From CADEDH01 sp965262175 (lineage in GTDB: Bacteria; Actinomycetota; Acidimicrobiia; Acidimicrobiales; SZUA-35): a stretch of DNA of 64,000 nucleotides. The position numbers and the translations under genes are program-made. Of this stretch, positions 56,638 through 64,000 are shown in pieces (within the stretch, counting starts at the first letter, position 1; every line of letters begins with the position of its first letter). The stretch spans positions 248,001-312,000 of the forward strand of contig CBDHES010000029.1 in NCBI GenBank assembly GCA_965262175.1. The letters are read 5' to 3'. The notes under the pieces are model-generated. The model saw only the letters and a list, made by a program, of their open reading frames with translations. It searched no databases and was not told the origin of the DNA.

Positions 56638-59600
56638 ATGGACCTGTTGAGGGGATTGGGTCCCTGGCTCGGGGGGATTCGGGGGTCGTGGGTCGTGGCC
56701 GCTGTCGCCGGCCTCGCAGCCACGACGTTGGTCGGCGTGACCGTGCTGCGGCCAGCCGCGGCGGGACGGATCAGCGTGACGCTGGAGCCGGCGGGGGTGG
56801 CCGGCGACAACCCGTTCCTCGTGCTCGACAGCCCCGACATCCGCCTCGGTGCGGCCCTCGAGCTCAGCCTCGACGGTGGAGTGACGGTCAGGGTCGGCAT
56901 CGAACCCGGCCTCTACGGCGGCTCGGGCTCCGACCACCTGTGCGATCCCCAGCTCATCGCCGACTTCCTGGCCCAGGACTCGGCCAAGGCCTCGGCATGG
57001 GCGTCGGCGGCCGGAATCGGCGTCGACGAGATCGACGAGTTCCTGACCACGCTCACCCCGGTCCGGCTCCTGGCCGACACCTGGGTGACCAACCACGGCT
57101 ACCGCGACGGGAGGGCCATCCCCCGCCAGTCGATCCTCCAGGCGGGGACGATGGTCCTGGTCGACGAGTACGGCGTCCCGAGGGTCCGCTGCAAGTGCGG
57201 GAACCCGCTCGGTCCGGCCGAGGTCCCGTCCGACCTGAGCGCCGTCGACTTCGTCGGTGAGCCGTGGGACGGCTTCGACCGGGACGAGTTGTTGGTGATC
57301 GAGGCGGGAGACGAGGCCGTCGAGTTCTTCATCCTGGTCCGCCTGGAGGACGGCCGGCTCATCGCCCGACCGGTCGGCACCGTCGGTGACCAGGACGTCC
57401 TGGTCGATGAGGACGGCAACTGGATTCCCGAGCTGGACATCGAGCTCCCGCCGGAAGCGGCCGTGGGCGACGGGCCGTTCCGCCTCCCGGACGCCACGTC
57501 GGCCGGTGTCGAGCTGATCTACGAGGTCACCGGACCGTGCCGAGTCCGGGACGGCGCACTCGTGTTGGACGGCGAGGGGGTGTGCACGGTGTCGGTGCGT
57601 TCCGAGGCCGAAGCCCCGTGGGCCCCCGTCGACGAGACCTTCGAGATCGACGTCGGGCGGCTCGACCAGACGATCTCGGTCTCCGACATCGGCCGGGTCG
57701 TGCTCGGCGAGGGGCCGGTCGTGCTCGGGGCGGTGTCCGACTCGCTGCTTCCCGTCACCTACGAGGCGTCGGGCCCGTGCACGATGAACGGCGATCAGTT
57801 GGTGCCGACCGGAGTCGGTGCCTGCCAGATCGTGATCACCCAGGAGGGCGACGAACGCTGGGATGCGGCCGAGCCGGTCGAGGTGACGGTCGACATCGTC
57901 GGCGACCCGCCACGCACCGAGGTCACGCTCACGTTCAGCCTGCCGGCTTCGGTCCGGCTCGACGGCCGGTCGATCACCCTCGATGCCACCACCAACCCCC
58001 GCCGTCCGGTCACCTACCAGGCGGCCGGGGCGTGCTCGATCGAGGGGGGCGACACGCTGGTGGCCACCACGGTCGGCGACTGCACGGTCGTGGCGGTGGC
58101 GGTCGACAACGACGAGTTCCAACGAGCCATCGATCAGGACACGCTGAGCGTCCTACCCCGGCTGCAGACCCTCGGCCTCGACGGCGTGCCCCGGGCCGCG
58201 GTGTTGAGCTCGGCTGCGGTTCCCTTGCCGGTCACGACGTCGGCCGGGTTCGAGATCACCTACGACGTGTCCGGCGAGTGCCGCTTGACCGCCGACGGTC
58301 TGGTGTTGACCGGGGCCGGGACCTGTGAACTCGTGGCCTCGGCGTCGGGCGACCGCGAGACCGAGCCGATCACCGAGACCGTCGAGATCACGATCACCGA
58401 CGCGCCGGTGGTCCGGCAGGGGCAGACCATCACCTTCGCCCGGCCCGACGATCTGGTCGTCGGCGGCTCCGGGGTGACCCTGTCGGCGACGGCCAGCTCA
58501 GACCTGGCGGTCACCCTCACGGTGACCAGCGGCGACTGCACCCTGACCGGGCGGACCTTGACCCCGGGCGACGCCGGCCGGTGCACCATCGTGGCCAGCC
58601 AGAACGGCGACGCCGACTACGAGCCGGCCGACTCGGTGACCCAGACGATCACGGTGGCCCGCCGGACGCCGACCATCACCGTCTCGCTGTCGGGTGGACC
58701 GTCGGACGAGATGGTCGCCGGCGAGACCCGAACGGTCACGATCACCGTCTCGAACGGTCCGGCCGGCTCGATCACCGACACCAGCGGGCCGTGCACCAGC
58801 AGCGGACGCACCATCACCGCCACCGGCAGCTCGGCCGGCACGTGCCAGATCACCGTCGGCACCGCCGGCGACGGCAACCACAACCCCGTCTCGACGTCGG
58901 TCTCGATCGGGGTGAAACTCACCCAGACGGTGACCGTCTCCGTGTCGTCGACGTCGATCTTCGTCGACGGCAGGACCGAGGCGGGGGCGACCGCATCGTC
59001 GGGCCTCTCGGTCACGCTGTCGGCAGGGCCGAGCAGCGTGTGCACGCTGAGCGGCGGGACGGTGGTCGGCGTTGGCGCCGGCACCTGCACGGTCACCGGC
59101 GACCAGGCCGGCAACGGGTCCTACGTGGCGGCCAGCGGGACGCGCTCGATCCAGGTCAATCCCAAGCGGACACCGGTCGTCACGATCTCGGCCCCATCCT
59201 CGATCGCGGTCGGCGAGCGGGCCGCCGTGACCGCGACGTCGTCGGAGAGCGGCGTGACGATCACGATCGACGCGTCCGGGAGCGCCTGCGCTGAGCAGAG
59301 CGCAGGGGCCATCGTCGGCGTGGCCCGGGGCACCTGCACGATCACCGCCACCCACCCCGAGACCGACGGAGCGGCGGCCGGATCGGCGACGGCGACGATC
59401 ACCGTCACCGGCGTCGACGACCGCATCATCTTCGACTGCATCGGCATCTGTGACATCGGGGTCGGTGAGCAGGTCGGGGTGGCGATCGTGAGCGAGTCGG
59501 GCCTGACCCCGACGGCGTCGATCGATGGCCCGTGCACCATCGTTGCCCGCGACGGGGGCGGGGGCTCGCTGACCGTGCTGGTCCGGGGCGACGGGTCCGG

Positions 59601-60015
59601 TGGGTGCACCCTCCAGGCCTCGACCCCGGGAGATGACGCCTGGAATCCGGTTTCGAGCTCGTTCCCGATCACCGTCTCCCAACAGATCGACCTGGTCCCG
59701 GTGCTCGGGTCCGACTTCTTCGACGGGAGCTGCAGCGGCCGGACCTGCACCCATCGGCTCCGGTTCACCGTGCGCAACGACGGGACCAGCGGGTCGCCTC
59801 AGACGACGGTCACGGTCAACGTCACCCCCAACGGTCCGGTCACGGTGACCGTCCCGGCGATCGGGGCCGGTCGCAGCACGACGATCGAGACCTCGGTCAC
59901 CGGCACGTGGTGCTTCGATCCGGATTGTTTCATCTCGGTCACGGTCGACCCGGGGAACGGGGTCGCCGAGACCAACGAGTCGAACAACACGGCGACCTGG
60001 TCGGCGATCGGCTGA
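56638..60015 (+). CDS. Giant surface protein: DUF6777 domain, about nine Ig-like repeats, C-terminal CARDB domain
   Basis: 1125 residues. An N-terminal signal or anchor helix (about 16-40) is followed by a DUF6777 domain (about 45-225), recognised by GLYGGSGSD, DTWVTNHGYRDGRAI, SILQAGTMVLVDEYGVPRV and RCKCGNPLGP. Then come about nine repeats of 80-90 residues, each ending in YEASGPC-type then GTCTI-type cysteine segments and a GDxxYxPA motif, as in bacterial Ig-like adhesin repeats. The last 100 residues match CARDB (VRNDGTSGSPQTTV, NGVAETNESNNTA). In actinobacteria DUF6777 often occurs in or beside kinase genes; here it directly follows one. Likely an extended wall or adhesion protein; ligand unknown. 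Confidence 0.85.
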   Translation: MDLLRGLGPWLGGIRGSWVVAAVAGLAATTLVGVTVLRPAAAGRISVTLEPAGVAGDNPFLVLDSPDIRLGAALELSLDGGVTVRVGIEPGLYGGSGSDHLCDPQLIADFLAQDSAKASAWASAAGIGVDEIDEFLTTLTPVRLLADTWVTNHGYRDGRAIPRQSILQAGTMVLVDEYGVPRVRCKCGNPLGPAEVPSDLSAVDFVGEPWDGFDRDELLVIEAGDEAVEFFILVRLEDGRLIARPVGTVGDQDVLVDEDGNWIPELDIELPPEAAVGDGPFRLPDATSAGVELIYEVTGPCRVRDGALVLDGEGVCTVSVRSEAEAPWAPVDETFEIDVGRLDQTISVSDIGRVVLGEGPVVLGAVSDSLLPVTYEASGPCTMNGDQLVPTGVGACQIVITQEGDERWDAAEPVEVTVDIVGDPPRTEVTLTFSLPASVRLDGRSITLDATTNPRRPVTYQAAGACSIEGGDTLVATTVGDCTVVAVAVDNDEFQRAIDQDTLSVLPRLQTLGLDGVPRAAVLSSAAVPLPVTTSAGFEITYDVSGECRLTADGLVLTGAGTCELVASASGDRETEPITETVEITITDAPVVRQGQTITFARPDDLVVGGSGVTLSATASSDLAVTLTVTSGDCTLTGRTLTPGDAGRCTIVASQNGDADYEPADSVTQTITVARRTPTITVSLSGGPSDEMVAGETRTVTITVSNGPAGSITDTSGPCTSSGRTITATGSSAGTCQITVGTAGDGNHNPVSTSVSIGVKLTQTVTVSVSSTSIFVDGRTEAGATASSGLSVTLSAGPSSVCTLSGGTVVGVGAGTCTVTGDQAGNGSYVAASGTRSIQVNPKRTPVVTISAPSSIAVGERAAVTATSSESGVTITIDASGSACAEQSAGAIVGVARGTCTITATHPETDGAAAGSATATITVTGVDDRIIFDCIGICDIGVGEQVGVAIVSESGLTPTASIDGPCTIVARDGGGGSLTVLVRGDGSGGCTLQASTPGDDAWNPVSSSFPITVSQQIDLVPVLGSDFFDGSCSGRTCTHRLRFTVRNDGTSGSPQTTVTVNVTPNGPVTVTVPAIGAGRSTTIETSVTGTWCFDPDCFISVTVDPGNGVAETNESNNTATWSAIG

Positions 60016-60109
60016 TCACCGCGGCGCGACCCCGGCCCCCCGACCGAGAACGACCGACCCGGCCCGAAAGGCTCTTCCCCGATGGACACCGGTGGGGAAC
60101 GATGGGGTC

Positions 60110-60577
60110 ATGGAACGGCTACGACGGTTCTTCTACCGCTCCCCCATCGCGCTCTACCGCCTTCGCCTCGGCGGCCTCCTCGGCGGCCGGTTCATCCTCC
60201 TCGAGCACCTTGGCCGACGCAGCGGGCAATGGCGGACGGCGGTTCTCGAAGTCGTCGAACGGGCCGACGACGGCGGGGTCCTGATCGTGTCGGGGTTCGG
60301 GGCCGGGTCCCAGTGGTGCCGCAACCTGACGGCCAACCCGGGTGTGTGGTTCACCCTCGGGCGGGATCGGACCCGGGCCACCGCCCGCCGCCTGGATCCG
60401 GACGAGACCGAGGCCCTGCTCGACCGGTACCGCCAGACCAATCCTCGGGCGGCCAAGACGCTCAGCTCCCGCATCGGCACCTCGCTGGTCGACGATCTGG
60501 CGACGGCCGCCGAGAAACTCCCGGCCTTCCACCTCGTACCGGATCCGGCCGACCAGCCGGTCGGCGAAACCCCTTGA
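60110..60577 (+). CDS. Deazaflavin (F420)-dependent nitroreductase-family protein
   Basis: A 155-residue member of the Ddn/DUF385 family (LEHLGRRSGQWRTAVLEVV, IVSGFGAGSQWCRNLTANP). These beta-barrel proteins bind F420H2 or act in lipid or quinone reduction; the true substrate is unknown. ATG 60110 is preferred to GTG 60092 because MERLRRFFYR matches the family start. Confidence 0.85.
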   Translation: MERLRRFFYRSPIALYRLRLGGLLGGRFILLEHLGRRSGQWRTAVLEVVERADDGGVLIVSGFGAGSQWCRNLTANPGVWFTLGRDRTRATARRLDPDETEALLDRYRQTNPRAAKTLSSRIGTSLVDDLATAAEKLPAFHLVPDPADQPVGETP

Positions 60578-60610
60578 CCTCGCCCCACCACCGCAGGGGT
60601 GGACACCGGC

Positions 60611-60616
60611 TACCGT
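60611..60616 (+). promoter_or_regulatory. Candidate -10 box (TACCGT) of the alpha/beta hydrolase gene
   Basis: TACCGT lies 7 bp before the GTG at 60624; it supports choosing that start. Confidence 0.4.
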
Positions 60617-60623
60617 CGGGTTC

Positions 60624-61643
60624 GTGGCGAGCCAGGTGGTCGGGTGGCAGCGACGGGCCTGGAGCGACGGGTCCCGCACGAACTGGTCGAGCGACGGCCC
60701 ACGTCCGTTGGCCGCCTCGCTGTGGTACCCGGCCGCCCCGGACGCCGCCGCGCACCAGCAACTGGCCGGACCCCCCGACCGACCGTTGTTCCGAACCGGC
60801 GTCGTCGCAGTCGACGCCGACGCCGACGACCCCGATCTCCGACGACCCCTCGTCGTGCTCTCCCACGGAACCGGCGGCTCGGCCGATCAGCTCGGCTGGC
60901 TGGCGACGGCACTCGCCGCGTCGGGCATCGTCGTCGGTGCCGTCGACCACCACGGAAACACCGCCGGCGAGGCCTACCGGGCCGAGGGGTTCCTCCGCTA
61001 CTGGGAGCGGGCCCGCGACCTGTCGACCCTGATCGACCTGATCATCGCCGACCCGTTCACCGGTCCGATCGTCGACCCGTCCCGGGCCGGGGCGGCCGGG
61101 TTCTCGCTCGGCGGGATGACCGCGCTCCTCGTAGCCGGGGCGACCACCGACCTCGCCGCCTTCGTCGACGGCGCCCTGGCGGGGGCGGCCGACCCGGCCG
61201 AGCGGATGCCGCCCGAGTTCGGTGACGCCGACGCCTTCGTCGCCGAGCTGCGATCGCTGCCGGACCACGCCGCGACCGCCGACCGGTCACATCGCGACCC
61301 CCGGATCCTCGCCGCGTTCGGGATCGCCCCCGCCCTGGGCGCGGCCTTCCGCCCATCGGGGCTGTCGCCGGTCACCGTCCCCGTCGAGCTCGTCGTCGGG
61401 TCGGCCGACGAGCTGGCCCCGGCCGAGGCCAACGCCGAACACCTGGCGACCCACCTGGAGCGGGCATCGGTGACGGTGCTCGACGACGTCGGCCACTACA
61501 CCTTCCTCGCCGAGCCGACCGAGGCGGGGCGCCAGGATCTCCCGCTGCTCGCCACCGATCATCCGAGCGTCGATCGGGCCGCCGTCCACCGGACGGTAGC
61601 GGCGCGGGCCGTGACGTTCTTCGGAGCCCACCTCACGAGGTGA
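60624..61643 (+). CDS. Alpha/beta hydrolase (dienelactone hydrolase or PAF-acetylhydrolase-like)
   Basis: A 339-residue hydrolase. VVLSHGTGGSADQLGWLAT gives the oxyanion turn, AGFSLGGMTAL carries the nucleophile Ser, GSADELAP the Asp and VGHYTFL the His. It resembles the predicted dienelactone hydrolase group (COG4188). No signal peptide. The longer open frame to 60342 would lie over the preceding gene, so GTG 60624 is taken. Confidence 0.82.
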   Translation: MASQVVGWQRRAWSDGSRTNWSSDGPRPLAASLWYPAAPDAAAHQQLAGPPDRPLFRTGVVAVDADADDPDLRRPLVVLSHGTGGSADQLGWLATALAASGIVVGAVDHHGNTAGEAYRAEGFLRYWERARDLSTLIDLIIADPFTGPIVDPSRAGAAGFSLGGMTALLVAGATTDLAAFVDGALAGAADPAERMPPEFGDADAFVAELRSLPDHAATADRSHRDPRILAAFGIAPALGAAFRPSGLSPVTVPVELVVGSADELAPAEANAEHLATHLERASVTVLDDVGHYTFLAEPTEAGRQDLPLLATDHPSVDRAAVHRTVAARAVTFFGAHLTR

Positions 61644-61697
61644 GGTGGGATCCACCCCGGTGACAGCCGGCGAACCGTGGCGAGCGAGCGAGCCCGG

Positions 61698-63509
61698 TCA
61701 GCCGGCGATGCGGCCGGCGGCCCGGGCCGCATCGGTGGCATCGGCCAGCTGCGCATCGACGATGGCCAACCCGCCGTCCCAGAAACCGGGATCGTTCAGA
61801 TCACAGTCGACGATCGCCCCCAGTTCCTCCGGCGAGCGGGAGCCGCCCGACGACAGCAGGTCGAGGTAGGCCGGAACGAACGACGTGCCCTCCGTCTCGT
61901 ACCGGGCATAGACCGACAGGGCCAGCAGCTGGCCGTAGGCATAGGCGTAGACGTAGCCGGGCGTCCCGATGAAGTGGGGGATGTAGGACCACCAGGTCCG
62001 GTAGCCGTCGGTGATCTCGACCGAGTCGCCGAGCATGGCGGTCTGGGTCTCGGCCCACAACTCACCGAACCGCTCCACCGAGAGCTCGCCGTCGTCGCGG
62101 CGGACGGTGTGGCAGGCATCCTCGAAACGGTTCATCGCCACCTGCCGGAACACGGTGGCGATCGAGTCGTCGATCGTCGAGGCCAGCAGGGCGAACCGCT
62201 CGCCGGGGTCGTCGAGCATCGACAGCAGCCGCTTGTTGGTCACCGTCTCGCCGAACACCGAGGCGGTCTCGGCCAGCGTCAGGGGCGTCATCTGGTGGAA
62301 GATGCCCTGCTCCCGGGCCAGATAGGCGTGGATCCCGTGGCCCAGCTCGTGGGCCAGGGTCAGCACGTCGCGGGGGCGGGAGGTCCAGTTGAGCAGCACG
62401 TAGGGGTGGTGGGACGGGACCGTATAGGCGCAGAACGCGCCGGGCCGCTTCCCGGGCCGGACCGGGGCGTCGATCCACCCCTCGCCGATGAACCGGTCGA
62501 CGATCGAGGCCAGCTCGGGGGAGAACGATGCGTAGGCGTCCCGCACCACCGACGTCGCCTCCGACCAGCCGATCTCCTGCTCACCGGCCGCCACCGACGC
62601 CATGCGGTCATAGTCGGCGAGGCGGTCGATTCCCATCGCCTCGGCCTTGAGCCGGTACCACCGTTGCGGGATGTCGTAGCGGGCGACGACGGCGTCGATC
62701 AGGGCCTGAACCGAGGCGTCGGTGGCCTCGTTCGACAGGTTCCGGCTCGAGATCCAGGTGTCGTAGCTCCGGAGCCGGTCGTCGACCGATTTGTCGAGGA
62801 GCAACGTGTTGTACACGAAGGCCCGGGTCCTGAGGCCGGGCGCGAGACCCTCGGTGACGGCGTCGGCCGCCATCCGTCGGGTGGCCCGCTCGGGGTGCTG
62901 GAGGAGCGAGAGCCCCTGCTCCAGGCTGGCGGTCTCGGTCCCACCGTCACCGTCGGCCAGTTCGACCTCGATGGCCGACGTCAGCTCGGAGAACAGCCGC
63001 ACCCAGGCCGAGCCCCGCGTCACCGACGTCTCGATCAAAAGCGTCTCCTCCACCTCCGACAGCAGGTGGGGCCGGTTGAGCCGGGTGACGTGGAGGTGGT
63101 GCCGGCAGAAGTCGAGCCGGGGGTCGGCCAGGACCCGCTCCACGTGAGCGTCGTCGGCGGCGGCGAACTCCAGCTCGACGAACACCAGCAACGAGCCGAC
63201 CTCGGTCGACGCCTCCTGGAGCTGTTGCATCTCGGCTCCCCGCTCCGGGTCGAGGGTGTCCTCGGAGAACCGCAGCATCCCGTAGTGGCCGGCCCGGCTC
63301 ATCAGCTCGTTGATGTCTGCCATGGCCATCATCAGCTCGGCCAGCTCACCGGCTTCGAGGGCGCCGACCCGGCCCCGGAACCCCTGGAGGGTCTCGGCTC
63401 GCGCCTTGGCTCGCTCGATGAGCTCGGCGGCCGACTCGGCCCCGTCGAGAAGCGGGTCGAGGTCCCAGGTGACGTCGCTGGCGGTGAGGTCGGTCTCGGT
63501 CGTCGTCAT
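61698..63509 (-). CDS. pepF: Oligoendopeptidase F (M3 family metallopeptidase)
   Basis: A 603-residue zinc peptidase. HELGH is at residues 387-391 (VLTLAHELGHGIHAYLA), with the third zinc ligand Glu in LTLAETASVFGE. PepF degrades short peptides in the cytoplasm. ATG 63509 follows CACACT at 6 bp. Diverges from the secreted protein gene at 63698. Confidence 0.93.
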   Translation of the reverse strand: MTTTETDLTASDVTWDLDPLLDGAESAAELIERAKARAETLQGFRGRVGALEAGELAELMMAMADINELMSRAGHYGMLRFSEDTLDPERGAEMQQLQEASTEVGSLLVFVELEFAAADDAHVERVLADPRLDFCRHHLHVTRLNRPHLLSEVEETLLIETSVTRGSAWVRLFSELTSAIEVELADGDGGTETASLEQGLSLLQHPERATRRMAADAVTEGLAPGLRTRAFVYNTLLLDKSVDDRLRSYDTWISSRNLSNEATDASVQALIDAVVARYDIPQRWYRLKAEAMGIDRLADYDRMASVAAGEQEIGWSEATSVVRDAYASFSPELASIVDRFIGEGWIDAPVRPGKRPGAFCAYTVPSHHPYVLLNWTSRPRDVLTLAHELGHGIHAYLAREQGIFHQMTPLTLAETASVFGETVTNKRLLSMLDDPGERFALLASTIDDSIATVFRQVAMNRFEDACHTVRRDDGELSVERFGELWAETQTAMLGDSVEITDGYRTWWSYIPHFIGTPGYVYAYAYGQLLALSVYARYETEGTSFVPAYLDLLSSGGSRSPEELGAIVDCDLNDPGFWDGGLAIVDAQLADATDAARAAGRIAG

Positions 63510-63683
63510 GGCTCCAGTGTGCCCGATCCGGCTCCCATCGCCGGGGTCCAGGTCGGCGGCCATGGTGGGGGCTTCGTCGATCGGTACACCTACCCACCGA
63601 CCCGGATCCCGGCGGCCCAGAGGCCGGTGAGCGCCTACTCCCAACTGGGGAAATGCGCTCTACGGGGCCGAATCAGGGCTCCT

Positions 63684-63689
63684 TACGTT
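63684..63689 (+). promoter_or_regulatory. Candidate -10 box (TACGTT) of the galactose-oxidase-like gene
   Basis: TACGTT lies 8 bp before the ATG at 63698. Confidence 0.4.
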
Positions 63690-63697
63690 CGCTGCTC

Positions 63698-64000
63698 ATG
63701 GCAGCATCAGCAAGATCATCCAACGACCTCTTCCGGAAACTCGTGGCGTCGCTCCTGGCGGTCCTCACCGCCAGCGTCGGGCTGGCGGCGGTCACCACCG
63801 GCCGACCGGCCGGCGCCCTTCCACCCCCCGACGGCGACGACATTCCGGCCGACTCCGGCCAGTGGGGGCCGCTCGAGAACTGGCCTCTGATCGCCGTCCA
63901 CGCCGCCCTCGACGTGAACGGGCGGGTCGTCACCTACGGGACCGACGGCAACGGCATCCAGACCGGCCAGTTCATCTATGACATCTGGACGCCTGGCACC
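63698..64000 (+). CDS. Secreted galactose-oxidase-like protein, 5' end (gene runs off the right edge)
   Basis: 101 codons are present. A signal peptide (LFRKLVASLLAVLTASVGLA, then AGALP) is followed by GQWGPLENWPLIAVHAALDV and VVTYGTDGNG, the opening of the kelch-type propeller of galactose-oxidase-like copper proteins. The copper ligands and the Tyr-Cys cofactor lie beyond the edge and cannot be checked. Confidence 0.72.
   Translation, partial: MAASARSSNDLFRKLVASLLAVLTASVGLAAVTTGRPAGALPPPDGDDIPADSGQWGPLENWPLIAVHAALDVNGRVVTYGTDGNGIQTGQFIYDIWTPGT

Noticed and set aside
56278..58122. 614-codon minus-strand frame opposite the DUF6777 gene
   Set aside because: His/Arg/Asp-rich antisense shadow without a domain or ribosome-binding site.

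Overview
The window is GC-rich (about 70%) chromosomal DNA from an actinobacterium. The conserved gene order, the 16S rRNA and the protein families (deazaflavin-dependent nitroreductase-like protein, luciferase-family monooxygenase, DUF6777, kinases with extracellular sensors) point to the class Acidimicrobiia. That placement is from memory, not from a search. Sixteen-S, 23S and 5S rRNA genes lie on the minus strand at 37064-32037, with no tRNA in the 16S-23S spacer. I saw no phage, IS element, CRISPR array or plasmid function.

Layout. 1-292: 5' part of a PDZ/radical-SAM (DUF512-type) gene. 367-3949: overlapping three-gene operon (FAD oxidoreductase, DUF1365, cyclopropane-fatty-acid-synthase-like methyltransferase). 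4033-5157: ispH. 5190-11563 (minus): scpA-scpB-rluB-aroH-tyrA-cmk-plsC, chromosome segregation running into tyrosine and nucleotide metabolism. 11726-14942: trpS and a receptor kinase with an extracellular seven-blade WD40 propeller. 14970-17835 (minus): pyrG, a Nudix ADP-ribose pyrophosphatase and an HD protein. 17944-21992: AcuI-like reductase, ornithine-cyclodeaminase-like enzyme, serine hydrolase and an ACP-phosphodiesterase-like protein. 21983-25393 (minus): tlyA-nadK-recN. 25538-27914: an 11-residue-repeat protein diverging from a secreted beta-helix protein. 27896-31922 (minus): two-domain methyltransferase, class I aldolase, and a TPR protein whose Gly/Arg/Ser-rich repeat N-terminus is split by a frameshift. 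32037-37443: rRNA operon and leader. 37532-49462: tyrS, a small membrane protein, Nudix, mpg, and the complete arginine operon argCJBDFRGH. 49537-52142 (minus): an unrecognised three-gene module with a WXG-like protein and a lipoprotein. 52298-60015: udk, luciferase-like monooxygenase, MaoC-like protein, a second receptor kinase and a giant DUF6777/Ig-repeat surface protein. 60110-64000: deazaflavin-type protein, alpha/beta hydrolase, oligoendopeptidase F and the start of a secreted galactose-oxidase-like protein.

How it fits together. The housekeeping backbone (argCJBDFRGH, mpg, tyrS, tlyA, nadK, recN, pyrG, nudF, scpA, scpB, rluB, cmk) keeps the gene order I remember from mycobacteria. Here an rRNA operon and several accessory genes are inserted. 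Operons are tight, with many 1-4 bp stop/start overlaps. Many first genes have a TANNNT box only 6-10 bp before the start codon, which suggests leaderless transcription. The accessory genes are mostly surface or signalling genes: two paralogous kinases with different sensors, a DUF6777/Ig protein, a WXG-like/lipoprotein module and repeat-rich disordered proteins. Two of the repeat-rich genes (scpB and the TPR gene) appear frameshifted at G/C homopolymers, either from assembly error or from real slippage.
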